Source: Chloroflexota bacterium
GTDB lineage: Bacteria; Chloroflexota; Anaerolineae; Caldilineales; Caldilineaceae
DNA: 64,000 nucleotides
Direction of reading: 5' to 3'
Assembly (NCBI GenBank): GCA_016861025.1
Contig: BOKO01000009.1
Coordinates: 1 to 64,000 of the forward strand
Shown here: positions 39,157 to 52,800 of the stretch, piece by piece
Layout: every line of letters begins with the position of its first letter
Position numbering within the stretch: position 1 is the stretch's first letter
Program-made: the position numbers and the translations under genes
Notes under the pieces: model-generated
What the model was told of the DNA's origin: nothing
Seen by the model: only the letters and a program-made list of their open reading frames with translations
Databases searched by the model: none

Positions 39157-40010
39157 TCCACTGGTTGCTCCAGTCGCTCGACGACTGCCCGGAGATTCTG
39201 CGCGGCGACGCGACGCCGGCCTGGCTCAGCGCGGCAGAGCAAGCGCGGCTGCACGGCTTCAAGGTCGAAAAGCGCCGCTGCGACTGGCTGCTCGGTCGCT
39301 GGACGGCGAAGAACCTGGTGCAGCGCCACCTGGCGCAGACGACCGGTGAATCGCCCGCACTGGACACGATCTTCATCGGTGCGGACGCCGACGGCGCGCC
39401 GTATGCGAGTTATCAAGGGCGAGGGGCGAGGGGCGAGGGGCGCTTAGCGGTGTCATTGAGCATCAGCCACAGTCGTGGCGTGGCGTTTTGTGGATTGGTC
39501 GAGACGATGGGAACAAGCGATGATGAGACGAAGAGATTGGAGATTGGAGATTGGGCGCCGTCCCGGAATCTCCAATCTCCCAATCTCCAATCTCCAATCT
39601 CCCAATCTCCCAATCCCCCAATCTCCCAATCTCCATCTCTAGGCTGCGACATCGAATTCGTCGAGCCGCGCGAGCCGAGCTTTGTGCGCAGCTATTTCAC
39701 GACAGAGGAGATGGCGGCGGTCATGGCAGTTGGTCAGAACCAGGATATGCTGACCACCGCCATCTGGAGCGGCAAGGAGGCGGTGCTCAAGGCGCTGCGC
39801 GAGGGGCTGCGCATCGACACGCGACGCATCACGTGTCAGTTCGAGGAGTTTGCTGCACCGCCGCAGGGGTGGACGCCATTCCGAATCAGTGTCGATGAGG
39901 GACTCACTGCCCAGTTTCCCGGCGTCTGGTCGGGCTGGTGGTGCGTCAAGGATCAGTTTGTGTTGACAACGGCTTTACTGCGTTGCGAGGAACATACCGC
40001 AGGGACGTGA
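39153..40010 (+). CDS. 4'-phosphopantetheinyl transferase, Sfp type
   Basis: 285 residues, using GTG at 39153 with AGGAGG 7 nt upstream; an in-frame ATG at 39132 lies before that site. The enzyme moves phosphopantetheine from CoA to a carrier-domain Ser. Visible motifs: SLSISHSRGVAFC, GCDIEFVEPR (D166, E168, Mg2+ site) and WSGKEAVLKAL (E209, K-rich helix). Between the HS motif and the GCD motif is an insertion of about 35 residues encoded by heptamer repeats (39532-39640; LEIGDW and NLQSPISQSP), with a GGGGCGA block earlier (39417-39440). It is the likely activator of the large synthase. Confidence 0.85.
   Translation: MIHWLLQSLDDCPEILRGDATPAWLSAAEQARLHGFKVEKRRCDWLLGRWTAKNLVQRHLAQTTGESPALDTIFIGADADGAPYASYQGRGARGEGRLAVSLSISHSRGVAFCGLVETMGTSDDETKRLEIGDWAPSRNLQSPNLQSPISQSPNPPISQSPSLGCDIEFVEPREPSFVRSYFTTEEMAAVMAVGQNQDMLTTAIWSGKEAVLKALREGLRIDTRRITCQFEEFAAPPQGWTPFRISVDEGLTAQFPGVWSGWWCVKDQFVLTTALLRCEEHTAGT
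39417..39640. repeat. Heptamer arrays inside the phosphopantetheinyl transferase gene
   Basis: 39417-39440 carries three GGGGCGA copies. 39532-39554 carries AGATTGG-type copies, followed by inverted AATCTCC-type copies at 39577-39640, forming a hairpin within the gene. The reading frame stays open throughout. Confidence 0.9.
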
Positions 40011-40077
40011 TTCATCGTTGGGATGGTTCATGCTCATTGCGGCTTTGTCGTTCAATAAACCAAACGGAGGTGGTATC

Positions 40078-41613
<1,536 letters not shown>

Positions 41614-41715
41614 AGAGAGATTAAGAGATTGGAGATTAGAGATTGGCGTCGTTTTGTGAGCGCACGATCGCTCAATCGCATCATCTCTCAATCTCCAATC
41701 TCCAGTCTCTATTAA
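41614..41715. repeat. AATCTCC heptanucleotide hairpin array
   Basis: AGATTGG-type copies at about 41620-41653 and inverted CCAATCT-type copies at about 41686-41713 flank a unique loop. The array fills most of the gap between the carboxyltransferase and biotin carboxylase genes, just upstream of the latter's ribosome binding site. Confidence 0.88.
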
Positions 41716-41732
41716 TAAAAGGACTGACTCTT

Positions 41733-43220
41733 ATGTTCAAAAAAATCCTGATTGCCAACCGCGGTGAGATCGCCACGCGCATCATTCGCACATGCCGCGA
41801 GATGGGGATTCTCACCGTGGCGTTATACACCGCCGCCGATCGTGATTCATTGCACGTGCGTCTGGCGGACGAAGTGCGCATGCTCCAATCGCCCAACCGC
41901 TACGGCGACGCCGACGAAGTGCTCGCCATCGCCAAAGCAACCGGCGTCGAGGCGATCCATCCTGGCTATGGCTTTCTGGCGGAAGAAGCGGACTTCGCCG
42001 AGCGCTGCGCCGCCGAGGGCATCGTCTTTATTGGGCCTCCGCCCAATGTAATTCGCACCCTGCGCGACAAGATGGACGCAATGGAAACCGTCAAGCGTGC
42101 CGGTTACCGGGTTCCGGTCTATGTTGACCTGGCGGATGCCGGCGCCGATGAGGAGCGACTACACCGGGCGGCAGAAGAGATCGGCTATCCGCTCGTGGTG
42201 AAGTCGGCGCGTGGCGGGCGCGGACGCGGAGCGCGCGTGGTGATGCGCGCCGACAAGCTGATGGAAGCCGCACGCGCTGCTCGTCACGAGGCCGAGCTGA
42301 TCTATGGCGACGATCATCTTTTCCTGGAAAAAGTGATTGCTCCGTCACACTATCTTGCTGTTCAGGTGCTGGCAGACGCGCATGGCAACATCGTCCACCT
42401 GGGTGAACGCGAAGGCTCGCTGCTGCGCCACAACCAGAAGTTGATCGAGGAATCACCCTCCCCCTCATTGAACGATGCGCAGCGCGTGGCGCTCTGGCAG
42501 GCGGCGGTCGACATTGCCCGCCTGTTCAACTTCCAAAACACAGGCGCCGTCGAGTTTCTGGTCGACGGCGCCGGCAACTTCCACTTCACCGAAATGAAGG
42601 CGCGCATCCAGATCGAGCACGGCGTCAGCGAGATGATTTCGGGCATGGACATCGTGCGCGAACAAATCCTCATTGCCGCGGGCGAACCGGTGTCGCGCAC
42701 CCAAGATCAGATTCGGCTGGAAGGGTGGGCGATGCAGTGCCGCATCAACGCCGAAGACCCGTGGAACGACTATCTGCCCAGCCCGGGCAGGCTGACGCGT
42801 TTCCGCATTCCGCAGGGACCTTCCGTGCGCGTCGACACCTATGGCTACGTCGGCTGCGCCATTCCCGAACGCTTCGACCCGCTGCTGGCGAATCTGCTCG
42901 TGCGCGCCAGCGATCGCGCCATGTGCCTGAGCCGCCTGAGCCGGGCGCTGATGGAATTTCGCGTCGTTGGAGTGCAAACTAACATCGCTCTGCACAAACA
43001 GGTCATCCAGCACCCGGCGTTCGTTTCCGGCAAATACGACACGAACTTCATGGCGCGCTTCCGCTTCGACGTGAGCGCCAACACCAGCCAGGAGGTCTGT
43101 CGCGACCTGGTGGCAATGACGGCGGTGGCCTATCTGCTGCGGCGCCGGATTGCCGAGCCGGTCGTGCCCGAACGCGTCAAAAGCGGCTGGCACCGGTCGG
43201 CGCGGCGGCTGCCTTCATGA
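41733..43220 (+). CDS. accC: Biotin carboxylase subunit of acyl-CoA carboxylase
   Basis: 495 residues. ATP-grasp enzyme that carboxylates biotin on the carrier subunit. The start at 41733 has AAAGGA 10 nt upstream. N-terminal FKKILIANRGEIATRIIRTC and AIHPGYGFLAEEADFA are standard. The ATP loop reads KSARGGRGRGARVV (family GGGGRGMR). The active-site motif is EMKARIQIEHGVSEM, where most members have EMNTRIQVEHPVTE: the catalytic Arg (R291) and Glu (E287) are kept, but the metal-ligand Asn is Lys (K289). It could be an active variant or a functionally shifted paralogue. It overlaps or abuts the carrier gene. Confidence 0.9.
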   Translation: MFKKILIANRGEIATRIIRTCREMGILTVALYTAADRDSLHVRLADEVRMLQSPNRYGDADEVLAIAKATGVEAIHPGYGFLAEEADFAERCAAEGIVFIGPPPNVIRTLRDKMDAMETVKRAGYRVPVYVDLADAGADEERLHRAAEEIGYPLVVKSARGGRGRGARVVMRADKLMEAARAARHEAELIYGDDHLFLEKVIAPSHYLAVQVLADAHGNIVHLGEREGSLLRHNQKLIEESPSPSLNDAQRVALWQAAVDIARLFNFQNTGAVEFLVDGAGNFHFTEMKARIQIEHGVSEMISGMDIVREQILIAAGEPVSRTQDQIRLEGWAMQCRINAEDPWNDYLPSPGRLTRFRIPQGPSVRVDTYGYVGCAIPERFDPLLANLLVRASDRAMCLSRLSRALMEFRVVGVQTNIALHKQVIQHPAFVSGKYDTNFMARFRFDVSANTSQEVCRDLVAMTAVAYLLRRRIAEPVVPERVKSGWHRSARRLPS

Positions 43221-43240
43221 AGGAAATGGGGAGAAACATC

Positions 43241-43735
43241 ATGCACAAACTGACAATTGTCGTTGAAAACAAGCCGCACGAGGTCGAGGTGACGCCTAGC
43301 CGCACCACGCCTGGCGAATACACCGTGATCGTGGATGGCGAACAGCGCACAGTCTTCGTGCCGGACTATGACAACCCAGACCTGGCTGATTGGATGATCG
43401 TTGACGATCGACCATACGAGCTAATTTTTAGCTCTGATCTACGCGTGGCGCAGATCTACAGCGGGCGCTATGAGATTCAGGTGCGCGATAAGGAGGTCGG
43501 CACGGTGCGACCGGCGTCCGGCGATGGCCGCGTCAAGGCGCCGATCCCCGGCCTGGTGACGCGCGTCAACGTCGAGTTGGGGCAGTTGGTCGAAGTGGGA
43601 CAGCCGCTGCTCGTGCTCGAAGCGATGAAGATGGAGAACGAGATTCGCTCGCCGATCACCGGCGCAATCCACCAGATCACGGTTGCGCCCGGTCAAACCG
43701 TGACGCTGGGCGAAGTGATGGTCGAGATTCGTTAG
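43241..43735 (+). CDS. Biotin carboxyl carrier protein
   Basis: 164 residues. The C-terminal biotinyl domain (about 95-164) has the attachment motif EAMKMEN with Lys130 and the flanking VKAPIPGLV and GAIHQITVAPGQTV strands. The N-terminal 90 residues are a linker-like beta region as in acyl-CoA carboxylase carriers. The start at 43241 is favoured by GGGAGA 6 nt upstream; an ATG at 43217 would overlap the biotin carboxylase stop (ATGA). It completes the carboxylase with the two genes before it. Confidence 0.9.
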   Translation: MHKLTIVVENKPHEVEVTPSRTTPGEYTVIVDGEQRTVFVPDYDNPDLADWMIVDDRPYELIFSSDLRVAQIYSGRYEIQVRDKEVGTVRPASGDGRVKAPIPGLVTRVNVELGQLVEVGQPLLVLEAMKMENEIRSPITGAIHQITVAPGQTVTLGEVMVEIR

Positions 43736-43760
43736 GATAAACCCGCAGTCAAAGACCATC

Positions 43761-43800
43761 AACGCAGTGTGCTCCGCCTGACGACGGAGCACACTGTGTT
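43761..43800. terminator. Hairpin between convergent genes
   Basis: Arms 43761-43776 and 43785-43800 pair over 16 positions with one wobble, around an 8-nt loop. It lies between the convergent carrier-protein and giant-protein genes and is likely a shared terminator, although no long T tract follows on either strand. Confidence 0.6.
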
Positions 43801-43825
43801 GACAGCAAGATCAGCGCAAATCCAA

Positions 43826-46800
43826 TCACTCTTCCGCTGGATCAGATACTGAGGAGGCATCGACTGGCAACTGCATCTCTTCACCGCCATCCATCGGCGC
43901 AACCTGACCTGGATGTGTGGATGGCGTCTCGACGCTGCCGCCGATAGTCTCATCAACCGCCTGGCTGATCACCGGCAAGAACAGGTAATTGGTCATCAAC
44001 ACCTCGTCGGTTTCGCCTGCTTCCTCGCTGGGCTGCTCGCCGACAGCAGGATCGGGCGCAGGCGGCAGATCGCCGCTGTGTTCGGTCGCGGCGAGCGTGG
44101 CAACCGGCGTCCAGCTCTCCACGGCGCCGTCGTGCGTATCGCCTTCGCTGGCGTTGAAGTCGGTTGCAGTGTCTGGCCCGTTGCCGCCGCTGAAGAAGTC
44201 CGCCCCTGCGCCGCCTGTCAGGAAGTCCGCGCCATTTCCGCCCAAGAGCGTATCGCGTCCCGCGCCGCCATCCAGAGTGTCTTCGCCGTTGCCGCCTTCC
44301 AGCCGGTCGTTGCCCGAACCGCCGCACAGCAGATCGTTGCCGTTGCCGCCAACCAGGATGTCATCCCCCTTGAGACCGAACACAACCGACGCTCCGGCGG
44401 CGGCGGTGAGCGTCTCGCGCTTGTCCGTGCCCACCAGCACTTGCAGCGTTGTCGTCGCCGCCGCGCCCTGGCCGTCGCGCACGACGATGGTCACAAGGCC
44501 ACTGCTGACGTTGCGCGGCGCTGAGGCCGTGATCGACATGCTGCGCTCCGCCCCGCTGCCGCCGAAGACGATGTTGCTGTCCGCCACCAGACCAGGGTTG
44601 GCGCTGACGCCGCTCAAGATCAACGTTTCGGCGGGATTGTCCACATCAGCAACCAACAGCCGGATCAGCGCACGCGGCGTATCGCCAAAGCAGACGCCGC
44701 CAGCAACCACGCTGATTGTCGGCGCATCGTTGACCGGATTCACCGTCAGCATCACTGTCACGACCGCCGACTCCGCGCCCGCTGCGTCGCGCGCCTTGTA
44801 GCTAAAGCTGTCTGGACCGAAGTAGTTCGGATTCGGCGTGTAGGTGAACGCGCCATTGGCATTGAGCGCCAGGACGCCGTTGTCAGGCGGCGTGACCAGG
44901 ACGGCGATCAGTGCGTCGCCGATATCCGGATCGCGGTCGTTGAGCAGCACGCCCGGCGCCGCAACGACGAGCGGCGTATCCTCGTTGAGGGTGAAGCTCT
45001 CTGGGTTGGCAACCGGCGCGTCGTTGACCGCGTGGATAGTCACCGTGACCGTTGCACTGCCGCACAGCGCCGGCAGCGGATAGCCCAGGTCGCAGACCTG
45101 GTAGCGCAGGATGTCGACGCCGTTGAAGTCGAGCGATGGCGCATAGACGATTGCGCCGTTGACCACACTGGCGGCGCCGTTGGCAGGCGCAGCGATCACC
45201 TGCAGCGAAGCCAGGTCAAGCGCACCGGCGTCGGCGGCGTCGTTGTCGTTTGCCAGCACCGCAATCGTCACCGGGATGTCCTCATCGGTCACGGCGATGT
45301 CGTCGGCGACGACCGGCGGATCGTTGACCGGTAGCACGGTGATCGCCACCGTTGCAGTGTCCGAATCCTGTTTACCGTCGCTGACGCGGAAGGTGAACGC
45401 ATCCGGCCCGTGGTAGTTGAGCACCGGCGTGTAGGTCAGGTTTGGCGCGGCGCCGCTGAGCAGCCCGAACGATGGCGACATCACAACGGTGTAGGTGAGC
45501 GGGTCGCCGTCGCTGTCCGCGCCGCTGAGCGTGATCGGTGTAGGCGTATCCTCGTGCACCTCGACGTTCTGCGCATTCGCCACCGGCGGATTGTTGACCG
45601 TGATCGTCACCGTGGCGACGTTGGAATCGGCTAAGCCATCATTGGCGACAAAGGTGAAGCTGTCCACGCCGCCAAAGCCGCTGTCTGGGATGTAGGTCAG
45701 CGCAGGCGGCGCGCCGAGCAGCACGCCGTGCGCTGGCGCGTTCACCCGGAAGGTCAGCGCATCCTCGTCGGCGGCGGTGAGAGTGATCGGCAGCGGTGCG
45801 CCTCCGGTCGCCAGTGCCTGGTCGAAGGCGACCGGAGGCGTGTTCACGATGGTCCACATGTACCGATGTGCGGCGCCGGTCTGCCCCGCGGCATTGCGCG
45901 CCCGCACCTGAAAGGTGTGCATGCCATACGCCAGACCGTCGTAGACCTGCGGGCTGGTGCAAGGTGCAAAGGGCGCGCCGTCCAGGCTGCACTCGAAACC
46001 GACGCCGGCGCCGGTGAAGGCGAAGCTGGCGCTGCGCTGCGTGCTTGGGTTCGCTGGCGCTGACGTGAGCGTCGCATCCAGCACGCTGGCGTTGACCGTC
46101 CAACTGTAGCTGGCGGGCGTGAGGTCGACATTGCCGGCGGCGTCGATGGCGCGCACGCGGAAGTGATGCGCGCCCTTGCTCAGGCCATCGTAGCGCCACG
46201 GGCTGAAGCACGGCTCGAATACGCCGCCGTCAAGCTGGCACTCGAAGCCGACGATCTCACGCCCGCCGGGGATGCCGGTAAACGTGAAGATGGCTTCATT
46301 GTCAGCACTCGGATCGGATGGGACTCCGGTGATCGTAGTGTCGGGCGCATCGGGTGCAGAGAGATTGGTGTTGACCATGACGTTGACCTGCGTCACCTGC
46401 CCGGCAAAGTCGATGGCGCGCACTCGCACCGCCAGTTGCCGTCCTTCGGGATCGACGGTCGGCAGCGCCGCGCGCCACTGACCGCCGCCAAAGACCGCGT
46501 TCATGAAGGGCTGCGCATCCACGGCGATCTGCACTGCCGCCAGACCAACATCATCGCTGGCGGCGCCACGGAAACGCAGAACGCCGCTGCCAACCTGCCA
46601 GGCGTCAGCCTGGGTCAGGTCGCCGGTGTCCACCGTCACCGCGGGCGGCTGTGCATCGACGGCGAAGGTGACTGGGTGTACATCCATCTGCGTGGCGCCG
46701 GCCCAGTCGGTGGCGCGCACCGTCAGCGTATGCGCGCCGACGCCGGCAGCGACGGCAACGGTGCGCTGCACGCGGGTCACCAGGGCGTCCTGGGCGAAGC

Positions 46801-49800
46801 TGAGCGTATGCACCACGATGCCGTCAAGCGTGAGCGTGACATCGCGCACTCCCTGTTCCGCCTCGGCGACCACGGTCACCGGCAGCGCGCTGTTCGACGC
46901 CACGTAGCGCAAATTGCCGGGCGCCACGATGACAGCGTTCGGCGCAGCGGGCGTCGCTGCCGTGTTCAATGTGCTCGCAGACATCACAGCCATCACTCCG
47001 TCCGGCTGCGTATCTGCGACAGCGCAGCGCCCAAAAAGATCGCACGCCCCCATCGCCTCCACCGCCTGGGGATCGGTCTGCCAGCGTGCGTAGCGGTTGG
47101 TCAGCTTGCTGAGAATGACGCGGTCGGGGAAGAGCGCCTGCAGTGCCGCGTCAATGGTGAAGAAGCGCTGCGGCGGCTGGAAGGCATTGCCTGCACAGGC
47201 GAACTCCTCCTCGATCAGGTAGCGATCCTCGGCGCTGCACGTATAGATGACCTCGTAACGGCGCAGACCGGCATCGTCTGCGTAGCTGGCGCCGGTGGGC
47301 GTGGCGGTGATCGCCAGCCGTGGCGCCAGCGTGTCGATCACGCCGCGCCAGAGATTGGAGGCAACGCGGCTGTTGCCCAACGCATCGCGCCCGCGCAGGT
47401 CGATCTGATACTCGCCTTCCAGCCCGGCGGGAACCGGCGCGCTCCAGGCGGCGACGCCCGCACCGGTGGGCGTCAGCGCACCTGCCAGCCAGACCCGGCC
47501 CCCGGCATCGAGCAGCGTTTCCGCCTGTTGATTGCTCACATCGATGGGCAGCGCCGCGATCTGTTCGAGCGGGGTGAAGGCGATCTCGACCGCAGCCGCC
47601 CCCGCCGGCCCCACATCGGTGATGACGCCGCTGAGGGTCACAGTCTGCGTGATGATCTGGCGCACGGCGTCGAGATCGCTGAGCGTCGCCACCGGCGCCG
47701 CCCCATCGAGACGCAGCACGCCCGCGTTGTTGTTCACCGTGCGGTTGCCTACGTTGTCGGTGGCGCGCAGCTGGATCGTGTAGACGCCGGTCGGGTCGAG
47801 CAGCGCATCGGCGAAGCGGTAGTCGATCGACCAGCCGCTGCCGTTGAGGATCGCCGGCTGCCAGCCGGCGCCCTGGGCATCGTCATCGCCTGCCTGGGCG
47901 ATCAGCCGCGCCTCGACCGCGTCGGCGCGGACGCCGCTGCCGGGCTGTGCGCCGATGTTCGGGTCGGCGACCGCACCGCTCAGCGCAGCAATCCACTGTC
48001 CGGCGGCGTTGCGCGTCGGTGCGATTGCGACGGCGGGCGGAGCGTTCAGCGTGACGATGGGCGGCGTAGCGTCGGCGATGATGGTGACACTGCTGCTCGG
48101 CGTCCCGACGTTGCCGGCCTCGTCGGTGGCGCGGCTCTGCAGCGTATAGCTGCCCTCTGTCACCGCCAGGTTGTGGGCCCAGGTGACGGCGCCGGCGGCA
48201 GGCTGGAAGGACGCACCATTTACGCTTACCGCCACGCCAGCCACCCCGGACGTGACATCCATCGCGCTGCCGCCGATGGTGTGGATCGTGTTGCCCTGGA
48301 GATACTGGCCGTGACTGACGCTGTCGATGGACGAGGTGGGCGCGTCGCCGTCAACGATCAGCGTCATGCTGTTGCTAGTGGTGAGCTTGCCCCCGCGCAC
48401 ATCCGGCGTGCGCAGCGCCAGTTTGCGCCAGGTGTAGGCCCCCTGGTCATAACTGGCGCCGATGCAGTATGCCTGCAAGGAGCGGGTGTATAGATCGCGC
48501 ACGGTGGCGGCGCTGAGCGCTGTCGTGTAGACCTGGAACTGGTCGAGGTAAACGGGAACGCCGCCGCCGCTGATGCGGAAGGTGGCGGGCGGGATGGTGG
48601 TCACCAGGCTGTTACCGGAAGCAATTGGCGTTGCGTTACCGTCCAAGTAGAGCGCCAGGCGGCCATTGCTGGCGTAATCGTCGCGAGTGGCGACGATGGC
48701 GTGCCAGCGACCGTCGTTTACGCCCGTGTTGTCCGCACCGATCACGTAGCTGCCAAAGGCGAACTCGATGCGTCCGGTGCGGTTGTCCAACTGCACCCGC
48801 ACCAGCGTGTTGTTGGAGGCGTCGATGCCCGCTACGGTGAAGGGCGCGTTCGCCTGGCTGGTGACCCCGCCCTTGTACCAGAAGGCGACGGTGAAGTCCG
48901 CGCGACCCGTGGCGGCATAAGGGTTGTTCAGCGTCAGCGCGTCATCCACGCCGTCGAAACGCACGGCATAGTCGGAAGCCGGCGTGCCCGCGGCGTTGCC
49001 CAGGTTGTCGACGGCGCCGGGATAGGCGGGCGTGGGGCAGGCGCCGCCGCTGCACGTGGCATGGTTGCCGCGCCCCGAACTGTCGGCGAAGAAGCTGGCG
49101 CCGGGCAATTCCTCGAAGCGCAAGTCAGTTGCGACCTGGGAGGTCAGCAGCGGACAGGCCTGGGCGCGGCTGGTGAAGTTGTTTGCCGACGACATGGCGA
49201 GTTTCTGATCGCCGATGATGCGACCGGAGACCAGGTCGGGCCGCCAGAAACTGTAGACGATGCCGAGTCCGGGGCCGGAGGGCTGTGTCCAACTGATCAA
49301 CCAGGCGTCGTTCACCGCATCATAGACCGCGTGAGGCGCGTCCTCGGAGCGGATCACCAGGTTGTTGCCGACCTGGTTCATGCCCAGGTTGGCGTCGGCG
49401 AGCACGGTCGTGCGCTGGGCGCCATAGCCTTGATAGAGCATGCGGCGCACGATGCCGACCTCGCCAAAGTTGGCGGACTGTCCGTAGAGCAGCAGGGTCT
49501 GGTCGGTGCGCGGGTTGTACGCCAGCACCGGCGCGCCGCGTTCGGCGGGTGCGGCGCGGGTGGTGGCAACCGTCCAGCTTTCCGTGCCCGCCGGTGCGGC
49601 GCCGATCTCGTCGGTCAGGTGAATCGTCTGCTCTGGAGCATCGAACGCACGAATGAATTTGCGCGCCACGCGATAGCCGCCCTGCACGCCCACGACATCG
49701 AGCGCCAGGCTGGATGTCTCGGGCGCAGCCACGCGCAGACTCTCCAGCTCGATGGTGCGTGCGATTTCGCTTGGCTGACCATTGGCGTCGAAGCGCTGCC

Positions 49801-52800
49801 ACTGCAGGAACGTCTTGTAGGCAGTGGCGTCCGCCAGCTCGCTGAGCACCATGAAGCCGAAGCCGTCGCTGGCAACCACCGGGCGGTGGTTGTGAGATTT
49901 GCTGATGCTGATCGGCAGCGCCGACGGTATCGCAAACGGCGCGCGCAGCACAGCGCCGGTGGGCCCTACCAGCGCACCGCGGATCGTGTCCAGGTTCTTG
50001 CGCGGCATAGACAGGTTGAGATCCACGACCGACGTGATACCGCTGCGCGTAAAGCGCACGATCAGGTTCGGATCCATGTTGCGGTTGTCGGACCCGATGC
50101 GCAGACTACTGCCGATCAGATCGAGATTGCTGGGGTTGTTGGTGATCGTTTCCGTATCCGCTTCGTAGACGTCGATGCGACCGTCGCCGCAGACGTTGAC
50201 GGTGATCGGGAAGCCATTGGCGTTGGGGCCGCGCTGGGCGCCGCTGCCCATATCGCGGCTGCCATTCGTAAGCGGATTCCACAACAGTTGGTAGCCGCCG
50301 TCGACCGGGTTTGTGTCGGTGTAATCGGCGATCCAGTAGATGACCGGTTCGATGCCGCCGCTTTCGCCCGAGGTGACCACGCGCAGATCGTTGATCGTCA
50401 GCGTGTTGCACGTGTCTTGCTCCTCCCACACGACCATGCAGGCGCCTGCGGCATTGCAGGCAATGTCCGCCGCCGAGGCGCCGCGCCGCGTCGAGACGCC
50501 GCTGTCGCTGACCAACGTGCCCGCTTCACCGCCGGGGATGGCGTTGGTCTGGATCGCGCCGACGCCACCGCGGGTGAGGCTATTCGAGAGCATGGCGCTG
50601 GTCAGGAATGTGTCCTGGCGGTCGCGCAGGGGTGCAATCGCCGCGCCGCGGCGTGCGGGTGGAGACGCGCTGCCCAGCACCTGCGAGACAAGCGGCTCCC
50701 ATGCCAGCGTCGCCGCGCCCGACGGCGCCAGCCGTGCGCGCACGCTGCTCGTGATCGCGACCGCTTGCGTGGCAAGCCCCGGCAACGCGGTCAGCAGCGT
50801 CTGTTGGGTGACGGTCTGCGCGCCGCTGAAGGTGAGCGGCTCGAAGCCCAGCAGCGCGGGCGCCGGGCTGGCGCCGAGCGCGCTGCCAGACGCCACATCC
50901 AGAATGCTGGGCGCCAGCGCCGCCTGCGTGACGACCGTATGCGTGACGGCGACGGTGGCGCCGGGCTGCACATAGCGCCGGTCGGCGGCAAGGAAGATGG
51001 CGATGGGCGAACTGTTGGGCACGCCGGGATGATAGGGACGGTTCTGGTCGTCGAGCCGTTTGGCAGGGTCAGCCTGCTGCGCCAGTTGTTTTTCCGCCAG
51101 GTCGCTGATGCCGTCGTTGTCGCTGTCCGCCACCAGCGGGTTGGAAGTGACGCGCACCGTGAAGGGCGTGGCCGCGTTGATCGTCACGTCCCAGCCGCCG
51201 GCCCAGAGATCCCCTGGCTGGCAGGTGGTCGTGTTGTAGACGCGATGCCAGACCTCCTCGGCGTCGGTCAGCCCGTCGTTGTCGCTGTCGCGGTTTGCCG
51301 GGTTGGTGCCGTAATGCGCCTCCTGCGCATCGGTGAGACCGTCGCCGTCGGTGTCGCACTGGATCGGCGAATAGCCGACGCCCTCGCTGCGCCGCGCCAG
51401 TTCGAAGGCATCGACCAGCCCGTCTCGATCCGCATCCCAGCCGAACGCCGCCAGGTTGTCGTTGGGGTCGAGACCGCCGTGTACGCTGGAGCGCAGACCG
51501 TCTCCGTCGGCATCCGCCAGCGAGGGGAAACGCGCATCCCACGCCAGACCAAAACCGCTATCCGGCTTACTGGTCATCGCCACAAACTCGGCAAAGGTGG
51601 CGGGGAAGATGTCATAGCGCAGCGTCTCGATTTTGGTCGAACTTTTGCCGGTGAAGGTGCGCGTGTAGCAGACCGGCACATAATAGGGGATTGCGGGCAC
51701 GAGCCAGCATTCGTAAGCCGGCAGCGCATAGCCGGTGTTGAGATAGAACGACGGCGTGCGGTTGATGCCCGCGGGCAGGTTGAAGCCGCCCACCACTGGC
51801 GGGGTCGTGGTGGCATAGCCGCCGTACATGGGTGTGGCGGCGTATTTATGATGCTCGCGCACATTGCGCCACGCGCCGGACATGGTGTTGAGACCTGCTG
51901 AGAGGTCGGCTGGGCCGGGCTGGGTCAGGCTATAGTTGAAGGTGGTCGAGCGCAGATTGCTCGGCGAGAAGAAGTAGAGATAGGAATTGATTATCAGCCC
52001 GCTGGCCGGGTCCGGGCTTTTGTGCGCAATGTTCGTCGTGATGGGCATCGTGATGGAGATGGCGTTGCCGGCGACGAAGCCTTTGCTCGGATCCGCCAGC
52101 CGCGTCTGCGGCGAACCGGGCGACACCAGATCACGTGCGCTTGTGTCGATCATGACATCGTAGTTGTAGAGCGCGTAGGCGATGAGCTTGACCGCAGTCG
52201 TGCCCAGCGTGAAGCAGGCGCCGCCCAGCCCCGGAACTTTGCGCAGATCGTCCACGCCCAGCTCGCAGATCGCCGTGAGGATCGTGTCGATGAGACCGAT
52301 GATGCCCACCAGGATCAGCCCGACAACGGTGGCTGAAATCAGCGCCAGCAAAATCAGGTAGATGGTGGAGGCGATGGTTTCCGCCAGCGCGCGGTTGAAC
52401 TCCGCGCTAAAGGGCGAGACGCTGTTGGCGGCCATGCTGTAGATAAAGAAGCCCCAGACCACGGCGATGGCGATCACCGTGCCCACGGCGGACGCCTGTT
52501 TGGAGACGCCCAGCACCTCCGTGCCGGAGCGCGCAATCGAGGCAGTGGACCCCGCAGCGCGCAGCGCGCCCGCCCATTTCAACGCCGCCAGGATCGGGTC
52601 GAGCACCGCAAAGTAGAACTGGAGACCGATGACCAGCGCACTTAATGCAATCCTGGCGTCCTGGCCTTTCGACGTCGCCGCCAGGATGCCCGCGGTCAGC
52701 AATCCAGCCACGTAGAGCACCTTGATGCCGAGTACGATGGCGCTGCCGCGCAGTTCCGGGTTGCTGAAGTTGCGTATGGCATGAACGCCTTCGTAGACGC

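Noticed and set aside
39532..39640. Heptamer array considered as a CRISPR or pseudogene marker
   Set aside because: Unit length is 7 nt with no spacers, and the reading frame stays open with both catalytic motifs of the transferase intact.
46163..51901. Two very long plus-strand open frames (776 and 1066 codons)
   Set aside because: They are antisense to the giant surface protein, whose domains are clearly recognisable, and they show only Arg/His/Gly-rich shadow sequence.
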